11,787 nt of DNA from Gemmatimonadota bacterium. Lineage in GTDB: Bacteria; Gemmatimonadota; Gemmatimonadetes; Gemmatimonadales; GWC2-71-9. Below the pieces are notes generated by a model. That model saw only the letters and a list, made by a program, of their open reading frames with translations. It made no database searches and had not been told where the DNA came from. This document shows, one piece after another, positions 6,628 to 11,787 of the stretch. The stretch spans positions 1 to 11,787 of the forward strand of contig QHTX01000136.1 in NCBI GenBank assembly GCA_003220975.1, given 5' to 3'. Each line of letters opens with the position of its first letter. Position 1 is the first letter of the stretch. The position numbers were made by a program, and so were the translations under genes.

Positions 6628-6643
6628 GTGAACGCGTTCACAA
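6626..6643. promoter_or_regulatory. Rex (NADH/NAD+ redox) operator
   Basis: TTGTGAACGCGTTCACAA is an 18-bp perfect palindrome. Its 16-bp core, TGTGAACGCGTTCACA, matches the Rex operator (ROP) described in Streptomyces, and it fits the wider Rex consensus TTGTGAA-N4-TTCACAA. Rex is a repressor that leaves DNA when NADH is high. The site overlaps the candidate -10 and lies 35 bases before the start codon of the downstream cupredoxin, a classical repressor position. It also lies 84 bases upstream of the divergent rhodanese/MBL gene. The palindrome also satisfies the CRP-type pattern TGTGA-N6-TCACA, so a Crp/Fnr-family protein is the alternative. No regulator gene is in this window. Confidence 0.75.
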
Positions 6644-6663
6644 GGTTATCCAGCCATAGTCTC

Positions 6664-6670
6664 GGAGGAG
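6664..6670 (+). promoter_or_regulatory. Strong ribosome binding site of the second cupredoxin gene
   Basis: GGAGGAG lies 7 bases before ATG 6678 and fixes that start. It is the strongest Shine-Dalgarno in the window and suggests high expression when the gene is not repressed. Confidence 0.8.
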
Positions 6671-6677
6671 ATCAGCA

Positions 6678-7157
6678 ATGCGGTTGACCCTGCTCACCAC
6701 CCTCGTCGCGTTCGGTGCCGTCGCGTGCGGCGGCGAGAAGAAGGCTGACGCATCTCAGGCCCAGGCCGCGACTCCGGCGCCGGCCGCGGCGACCCCCGCG
6801 GCGCCGGCGGCCCCTGCCGCGGCGGTCGTCGAAGTGAAGATGACGGGCAACGGCACGACCAAGGCCGCGTTCGAGCCGGCGACGCTGACGATCGCGCCCG
6901 GTACCACGGTACGGTTCATCAACGTCTCGGGCGGGCCGCACGACATCGCGTTTTACGCCGACTCGATTCCGAAAGGCGCCGCGGACGTGTTGAAGAAGGG
7001 GATGCCGAACCAGATGATGGATCTCGCCAGCCCGTTCCTGCAACAGCCGAACGAGAAGTACGACGTGTCGTTCGCAGGCGCCCCGGCCGGCACGTACAAG
7101 GGCTACTGCCTGCCGCACGTCGCGCTCGGCATGAAGATCGCGATCACGGTGAAGTAA
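6678..7157 (+). CDS. Plastocyanin/azurin-like cupredoxin lipoprotein (second copy)
   Basis: A 159-residue predicted lipoprotein with a type 1 copper site. The signal peptide ends in lipobox AVAC (lipidated Cys17). An Ala/Pro-rich linker (about 28-50) holds the domain away from the membrane. The cupredoxin domain (about 51-159) shows copper ligands His88 (GGPHDI), Cys144, His147 and Met152 (GYCLPHVALGM). A loop at about 95-125 carries three Met residues. The protein is only distantly like the other cupredoxin in this window (different linker, longer loop, different Cys-to-Met spacing), so it is not a recent duplicate. Its own terminator follows and a Rex-type operator precedes it, so it is a single-gene unit under likely redox control. 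Expected role: periplasm-side electron transfer, perhaps between alternative complex III and an oxidase; the partner is inference. Confidence 0.92.
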   Translation: MRLTLLTTLVAFGAVACGGEKKADASQAQAATPAPAAATPAAPAAPAAAVVEVKMTGNGTTKAAFEPATLTIAPGTTVRFINVSGGPHDIAFYADSIPKGAADVLKKGMPNQMMDLASPFLQQPNEKYDVSFAGAPAGTYKGYCLPHVALGMKIAITVK

Positions 7158-7181
7158 GCGCGCGACGGCGTCGCACTGCGC

Positions 7182-7210
7182 AACGGCTCCGGGAAATCCC
7201 GGGGCCGTTT
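7182..7210 (+). terminator. Intrinsic terminator after the second cupredoxin gene
   Basis: A 12-bp stem with one T-G wobble (7182-7193 with 7198-7209) and an AAAT loop is followed by T, then GACTTT. It begins 24 bases after the stop and 80 bases before the kinase start. The T-run is weak, but the stem is long and GC-rich. Confidence 0.7.
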
Positions 7211-7261
7211 GACTTTCCGGCCCCCGCTTCGGATGTTCTCCGGTCGGGGGCTTCCTCGATC

Positions 7262-10102
7262 ATGTCCGCCTTCTTCGAGCGGGTGCGTGCGGCGCTGGCA
7301 CCGAAGGGCTATGACGTGCTCCGCGAGTTGGGGAGCGGCGGCATGGGGGCAGTGTTCCTGGCCCGCCAGGTTGCGCTCGACTGGCTCGTGGCGATCAAGG
7401 TGCTCCGCCCGGAGCTCGCGACCGCCGACGGCGCCGAGCGATTCCACCGCGAAGCGCGCACACTCGCCAGTCTCGGCCATCCGAACATCGTGCCTATCCA
7501 CGACTACGGCGAGTCGCGGGGCATTTACTACTATGTGATGGACTACCTCGAGGGCGAGACGCTCGCGGACCGGCTTGCCGTCAAGCCGCTGTCGCAGCGC
7601 GAGGCGTTGAAGCTCGGCCGGGATCTGCTGGACGCGCTCGGGGCGGCACATCGGGCCGGCGTGGTGCATCGGGACGTGAAGCCTGCAAACATCTTTCTCC
7701 TCCCCGGCCGCGCCGTCCTCACCGACTTCGGCGTCGCCAAGCGTCTGGTCGGGCCCGATGAGCCGATCACCGTCGCAGGAGCCCTGGTCGGCACGGTCGA
7801 CTACATGCCGCCTGAGCAGCTCGCTGGGAAGGAGATCACCGCCGCCACCGACCTGTACGCCGCGGCGATGGTGATCTACGAGGCATACACGGGGCGGCAC
7901 TGGGAGATCACAGATCGGCCGGAGCGCGCCGTTTGGTCGGGCGTTCCCCGCGGCGTGGCGGCCGTACTGCAGCATGCGCTCGCGTTCGCGCCGGAGGGCC
8001 GCTATCCCGATGCGACGGCGTTCCGGCGCGCGCTCTGGCACACGCGCGAGCGAATGTATCAGTGGCGCACCCTCGGGCTCACAATCGCGGGACTGGTCGC
8101 AGGCGCGGTGGGCGCGGTCTGGCTGTTGCACCGTTGGCAGGAAGGGGTCTGGCCGTTCCGCCCGCCGGGCGCCCTCGACGTGGTCGTGGCGCCGTTCGAG
8201 AGTATCTGCGGCCCCGCGTCGCGGAGCGGCGAGCGCGTCGCCCAGACGCTGGTGCGCGAGCTGCAAGGGTACCTGGACTTTACGGCCCAAGGGCCCTCCG
8301 CGCCGTCGTGGTTTCGAACCCGGTCGACGGTCGTGGTGCGCGGGACGGTGTGCGCGCGCGGGGACTCGCTGCGCATCGCGGTGGGTACGCAGGTGGGCCG
8401 GCAGGCGACAGACCCCACCGTGATCACGGCGCAGGGCGAGACCGGCCACCTCGAACGCGTGGCCGACACGCTCGCATACGGGTTGGTGCGTGACATCTGG
8501 AATCGCGAGAACCCATTGGACCTGGTGCTGCCGCGGACCGCGCTCCCCCAGACGGCGGCTGGTCTCGCGGCGTGGCTCGCGGCGGAACGGCTGCTCGCTC
8601 AGGGCCGCTGGGGTGACGCCGATCGCGCCTACGAGGAGGCCGAGCGGATCGACTCCACCTGTTGGTTGTGCGCCTGGCGCCACGCCGACGTGGACCGGTG
8701 GCTCGGCCGCAAGTTCGACGAGGCCAGAGCGGCGCGGTACCTCGGCCACATCGATTCTTTCCCGCCGCACTACCGGCGGCTCATGCGCGCCTCCCGCCGC
8801 CCGCTGCTCGAGCGCCTCGAGATGTTGATCTCCCTCACTCATGAGCGGCGGGACTTCCTGCCCGCTCAGTTCATGCTGGCGGACGAGTTGTACCACCGCG
8901 GGCCGCTGGTCGGGCATCCGCGTCGCGAGGCGATCGAGGCGTTCCAGCGGGTCGTGCACCTGCGGCCCGATTTCATGCCGGCCTGGGAACACCTCGTCTG
9001 GGTGCTCGCCGCCGACGGCCAGGAGGCGGCCGCCAAGGCAGCGTACGACAGCCTCCAGCGGTCTGGACCCCCGCGTGACCCGTTCTCGGAGCAGCTCCGG
9101 GCGCTGTTCCAGGTCGGGCTCGCATGCCGGTTTGACGGCAGTGCGGCCTGTCGTCACGCCCTGGACCAGACGCTGCCCGGAGCGGGGTCTTATCCGGACC
9201 TGGCTGCGGGACCTCGCTATCTGATGACGTTCGACGCGCCCTGGGGCGCGATCGAGTTCGGCCGACGGTTCGCGGCGTTGCGCGACCAGCCCGAGCTCGC
9301 GAGGTCCGGCCTCATCGCGCAGGTCTCGGGGTATGTCGCCCTGGGGCTCGCAGACTCGGCGCGCGCGGCGGCGCGCGAGCTGCGCGGCGGCGGGCCGGAG
9401 CTGAACGTGTTCGCGCCGGAGCTCGACGGCGCGCTCCTGCTCGTGGACGCGGACTGCGCCGAGGGCGACGCGCGCTGGGCTGAGCTGAGCCGCGCGCTGG
9501 CGGAGCATGCGAGGTCCCGGGCGAGCACCGACGCGACGCGGCGCCGCGCCGCGTGGATGCTGCTGCTACTCGCCCGACACTGCGGCGCGCACGCAGACTC
9601 GGCCCCGTATGTGCGGATGGTGACCGGGGAATCCGGGCGCCGGCCGCTGGCTGGCGTGCTCGCCGCCGACGCCCTGGCCCGGGCGGGCCACGTGGACCTT
9701 GCACTCGCGGCCACGGACCCCCTCACGACGCTGCCGGCGGACAGCCTGGGCGACCCGGTGAGCGCCGATCCCTTGTTCCGCGTGGTGCTGCACCTGCTCC
9801 GGGCCGGCTGGCACGAGCGGCGTCACGACGTCGCCGGCGCGGTGGCCGAGCTGGACTGGTACGAGAACAACGACGCGTGGGACCGGCCGGGGGGCCCCCC
9901 TCAGGTGGGGGACATGGACTGGGCGTTCGGCACGCTGGCGCGCTGGCACCAGGCCGTCCTGTTGGAGCAGGCGGGGGAAACCGGCGCGTGCCGAGCGTAT
10001 GCGGCCGTGGCTGGAGCGTGGGCGGGTGGCGACACGCCGTTCCGCGCCCGCGCCGACAGCGCGGCTCAGCGGGTGAAGCAGCTGCACTGCGGGGCACCAT
10101 GA
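7262..10102 (+). CDS. Membrane serine/threonine protein kinase with extracytoplasmic TolB-N/TPR-like sensor region
   Basis: A 946-residue Hanks-type kinase. The kinase domain (about 18-262) is complete: glycine loop GSGGMG (24-29), Lys46 in AIKVL, Glu64 of helix C, catalytic HRDVKPAN (136-143, Asp138), DFG (155-157) and the activation-segment end GTVDYMPPEQ. One transmembrane helix follows (about 271-290) after a basic stretch, so the kinase should be cytoplasmic. The remaining ~650 residues should be outside. They open with a TolB-N-like segment (ALDVVVAPFES, VVVRGTVCARGDSLRIAV), followed by TPR-like helical repeats such as AAERLLAQGRWGDADRAYEE and EAIEAFQRVVHLRPDF. All ten cysteines lie after the membrane segment. 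No PASTA repeats are present. The stop overlaps the next start as ATGA, coupling it to a BTAD regulator. That resembles an AfsK/AfsR partnership and suggests the regulator as substrate (inference). The Shine-Dalgarno is weak. Confidence 0.9.
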   Translation: MSAFFERVRAALAPKGYDVLRELGSGGMGAVFLARQVALDWLVAIKVLRPELATADGAERFHREARTLASLGHPNIVPIHDYGESRGIYYYVMDYLEGETLADRLAVKPLSQREALKLGRDLLDALGAAHRAGVVHRDVKPANIFLLPGRAVLTDFGVAKRLVGPDEPITVAGALVGTVDYMPPEQLAGKEITAATDLYAAAMVIYEAYTGRHWEITDRPERAVWSGVPRGVAAVLQHALAFAPEGRYPDATAFRRALWHTRERMYQWRTLGLTIAGLVAGAVGAVWLLHRWQEGVWPFRPPGALDVVVAPFESICGPASRSGERVAQTLVRELQGYLDFTAQGPSAPSWFRTRSTVVVRGTVCARGDSLRIAVGTQVGRQATDPTVITAQGETGHLERVADTLAYGLVRDIWNRENPLDLVLPRTALPQTAAGLAAWLAAERLLAQGRWGDADRAYEEAERIDSTCWLCAWRHADVDRWLGRKFDEARAARYLGHIDSFPPHYRRLMRASRRPLLERLEMLISLTHERRDFLPAQFMLADELYHRGPLVGHPRREAIEAFQRVVHLRPDFMPAWEHLVWVLAADGQEAAAKAAYDSLQRSGPPRDPFSEQLRALFQVGLACRFDGSAACRHALDQTLPGAGSYPDLAAGPRYLMTFDAPWGAIEFGRRFAALRDQPELARSGLIAQVSGYVALGLADSARAAARELRGGGPELNVFAPELDGALLLVDADCAEGDARWAELSRALAEHARSRASTDATRRRAAWMLLLLARHCGAHADSAPYVRMVTGESGRRPLAGVLAADALARAGHVDLALAATDPLTTLPADSLGDPVSADPLFRVVLHLLRAGWHERRHDVAGAVAELDWYENNDAWDRPGGPPQVGDMDWAFGTLARWHQAVLLEQAGETGACRAYAAVAGAWAGGDTPFRARADSAAQRVKQLHCGAP

Positions 10103-10725
10103 TCGTGTGCCGCACGCTCGGCCCGGTGAGCGTCGAAGTGGATGGCGCGGGCGCACCGACCGAGCTGATGTGGCGCAAGAACATCGCGCTGGTCGTTTAC
10201 CTCGCCCGCTCGCCAAAGCGCGCGCGAACCCGCGACCACCTCATCGGCGTGTTCTGGGGCGACAAGCCCCAGGACGACGCGCGGCACTCGCTGAACCAGG
10301 CGGTGGGCACGCTCCGCCCCTACATGGGGGAGGGCGGACTCGACTCCGACGCCGCGCAAGTGCGCCTCAACCCGGGCGCGGTCCAGCTCGACGTAGATCT
10401 GCTGGAGGGGTTCGTCGCCGCCGGGGATCACCGTCGCGCGGCGGCCCTCATCCAGGGGGACTTCCTCGAAGGCTTTGGCATCAAGGGGGCGTCGGAGTTC
10501 GAGAACTGGTTAACGGCGGAGCGTGCGCACTGGAAACGCCGCTCGGTTGACGTGCTCGTCCGTTGCTGCGACCAGTTGCTCGCGACCGGCGCGCTGGCCG
10601 ACGCCACCCAGGCGGCCCAAGGGGGCCTCGAGCGCGACTCCCATTCTGATACTACAGTGCGGGCGGTGATGCGTTGTCTCGCCCTGGCCGGCGACCGCGC
10701 GCCTCAAGGCGGACGTCGGGACTGA
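10099..10725 (+). CDS. BTAD-type transcriptional regulator, N-terminal part (SARP/AfsR-like), cut short by frame change
   Basis: This 208-residue frame carries a winged-helix DNA-binding domain (about 1-95; MWRKNIALVVYLARSPKRAR, DHLIGVFWGDKPQDDARHSL, NQAVGTLRPYM) and most of a bacterial transcriptional activator domain (about 96-200). The ATG overlaps the kinase stop by 4 bases. The last genuine residues are around RAVMRCLALAGDRA; the final PQGGRRD is out-of-frame text before TGA 10723. The expected end of the BTAD domain (ARLKADVGTEPDTETRALAE) is found intact in the next frame from about 10697. Comparison with the usual domain suggests that roughly ten residues are missing between the two. 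The sequence as given would make a truncated regulator with an incomplete BTAD. A real mutation or a sequence error are both possible. Confidence 0.8.
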   Translation: MIVCRTLGPVSVEVDGAGAPTELMWRKNIALVVYLARSPKRARTRDHLIGVFWGDKPQDDARHSLNQAVGTLRPYMGEGGLDSDAAQVRLNPGAVQLDVDLLEGFVAAGDHRRAAALIQGDFLEGFGIKGASEFENWLTAERAHWKRRSVDVLVRCCDQLLATGALADATQAAQGGLERDSHSDTTVRAVMRCLALAGDRAPQGGRRD

Positions 10726-11206
10726 GCCTGACACGGAGACGCGAGCGCTCGCTGAGCGTATCAGGCTCGAAAAGGCGTGGCGGCTGCCGCAGACCGTCGG
10801 CCCGGGCACGACGCAAGCCCGCCGCGGGCCGCTGGTGGGGCGCGCCGCGGAACTGGAGCGGCTCGTGGACGCCTGGACCGCGTGCCGGCGGGAGCGGCGG
10901 GCGACAGTAGCGGTGGTCGAAGGCGACGCGGGGATGGGCAAAACCCGACTCGCGGAGGAGCTGGTGGCGCGGGCGCGGCTCGACGGCGCCGTCGTGGCGG
11001 CTGTCCGGGCGGTCGAAGCCGACCGGAGCGATGCCTGGAGCGGCGTGTTCGGCCTGGCGCGCGGCGGCCTGCTCGACGCCCCCGGCGTGGCGGCGGCTCC
11101 CCCGCCGGCGTTGACGCAGCTGCGCGGTGGGCCCCCGGCGGCGCCGGCGGCGGCCCCGGGCCGGGCCCTCTCCGACGTGCTCCAGGCCGTCGCCGACGAG
11201 CAACCG
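10697..11206 (+). pseudogene. Middle fragment of the same regulator: end of BTAD domain and AAA/STAND ATPase with Walker A
   Basis: This frame is shifted by one base from the upstream BTAD frame and has no start codon at its beginning. It reads ARLKADVGTEPDTETRALAE as the missing end of the BTAD domain. A linker follows, then an ATPase start, LVGRAAELERLVDAW, and a complete Walker A, GDAGMGKT (10922-10945). It then runs to ALSDVLQAVADEQP, where family members continue into a hydrophobic Walker B strand ending in DD. Here the next conserved text, RESLLALG, appears only in the third frame. The Walker B segment is therefore missing, by an estimated dozen residues. Codon usage is still typical of the genome, so any loss is recent or is a sequencing/assembly error. 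Confidence 0.7.
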
Positions 11207-11787
11207 AGAGTCCCTGCTTGCGCTCGGCGCGGCGGGCCGCGATCTCGCGCGGGCGCCGGTGCTCTTCCTGCTGACTGCGGCCGCGCAGCCGCCTCGGGAC
11301 GAGCTGGACGAGCTGCGGGTGCGCATCGGGCGAGAGCTGGCCGGCACGGCGGTGCGGCTCGGCCCGCTCGCCCCCGACGCCCTGCGCACGCTGGCACGCT
11401 GGGCGCTGCCCGCGTTCGGCGACGTGGAGCTCGATCGCATCACGCGCCGCGTGGCTACCGACTCGGCCGGCATCCCGCTGCTCGCGGTCGAGCTGCTGCA
11501 CGCCGTGGCATCGGGACTCGACCTGCGCGAGACCGGGGGCGCTTGGCCGGAGCCGTTGCACACCCTCGACCAGACGCTGCCGGGGGACCTACCGGACGCG
11601 ATCGTGGCGGCGATCCGGATCGAGTTCCGGCGACTCTCGCCGGACGCGCAGCGCGTCCTCGTCGTCGCCGCGGTGCTGAACGGCCGCGTGCCAGGACCGA
11701 TCCTGGGGCAGCGGGCCGGCCTCGCCGGCGAGGCGCTCGCCACCGCCCTGGACGAGCTCGAGTGGCAGCGGTGGCTCACCGCGGAGC
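11205..11787 (+). pseudogene. Downstream fragment of the same regulator: rest of AAA/STAND ATPase region (runs off window)
   Basis: A third frame, open to the end of the window, continues the ATPase: RESLLALGAAGRDLARAPVL, then FLLTAAAQPPRDELDELR (sensor-like strand), a helical region, and DSAGIPLLAVELLHAV. The last resembles the G-x-P-L-A motif of STAND/AfsR-type ATPases. It goes on as RLSPDAQRVLVVAAVLNGRV, a typical arm after the ATPase, and would normally lead to TPR repeats. No initiation signal is seen at its 5' end. Together with the two upstream segments it makes one regulator gene interrupted twice. The long open frame of normal composition favours a formerly or actually functional protein. 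Confidence 0.7.

Noticed and set aside
8641..8690. STCWLCAW in the kinase sensor region as a haem c site
   Set aside because: A haem c site needs CxxCH; here Ala follows the second Cys.
7103..9508. An 801-codon open frame on the minus strand across the kinase gene
   Set aside because: It is antisense to a clear kinase with intact motifs; its product is Arg/Pro/His-rich with no domain. Long antisense frames are expected at this GC content.
10724..10768. GAGCCTGA...TCAGGCTC inverted repeat enclosing the palindrome GCGAGCGCTCGC just after the BTAD stop, resembling a terminator
   Set aside because: It has no T-run and its sequence encodes the conserved end of the BTAD domain in the next frame, so it is best read as coding DNA; it might still promote a deletion or an assembly error nearby.
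10697..11210. Programmed ribosomal frameshifting to join the regulator segments
   Set aside because: No slippery heptamer is seen at either junction, and conserved residues (BTAD helix, Walker B) are missing, which frameshifting would not explain.

Overview
This is a GC-rich stretch of bacterial chromosome, most likely from Gemmatimonadota or a similar soil or sediment lineage. The clues are high-GC codon use, an alternative complex III subunit, a large Ser/Thr kinase with a TolB-N/TPR-like extracytoplasmic half, and a BTAD-type regulator directly behind it. The taxon is inferred from gene content, since no rRNA or other marker is present. I see no tRNA, rRNA, CRISPR array, transposase or phage gene.

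Layout. 1-609 (+) is the 3' end of actF (alternative complex III), closed by an intrinsic terminator at 641-669. 716-1090 (+) is a small cupredoxin lipoprotein. 4797 down to 1103 (-) is a gene line of VIT/VWA protein, ECF sigma factor and zinc-finger anti-sigma factor; the last two overlap by 17 bases. 4964-5308 (+) is a one-domain cupin without the usual metal ligands. 5391-6542 (-) is a rhodanese/metallo-beta-lactamase protein of the persulfide dioxygenase type. 6678-7157 (+) is a second cupredoxin lipoprotein, with an 18-bp perfect palindrome identical to the Rex operator core in its promoter, a strong Shine-Dalgarno and its own terminator. 7262-10102 (+) is a membrane Ser/Thr kinase whose stop overlaps by 4 bases the start of a BTAD-AAA (AfsR/SARP-like) regulator. 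That regulator is broken by two frame changes, each removing conserved sequence.

How the genes fit together. The respiratory theme is ActF, two periplasm-facing copper proteins that could carry electrons from complex III, a sulfur-oxidation enzyme, and a Rex (NADH/NAD+) site between the sulfur gene and one copper gene. The signalling theme is an ECF sigma/anti-sigma pair behind a surface-type VIT/VWA protein, and a kinase/regulator pair that recalls AfsK/AfsR.

The most unusual structures are two intergenic inverted repeats (2530-2618 and 5311-5389). Their arms are each built from degenerate 7-bp units sharing the pattern GGANNNC, although the spelling differs between loci (GGAACGC against GGATGAC). 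Both sit within a few bases of stop codons, and one fills an 82-base gap between convergent genes almost completely. They look like one architectural class of heptameric repeat element of unknown function.
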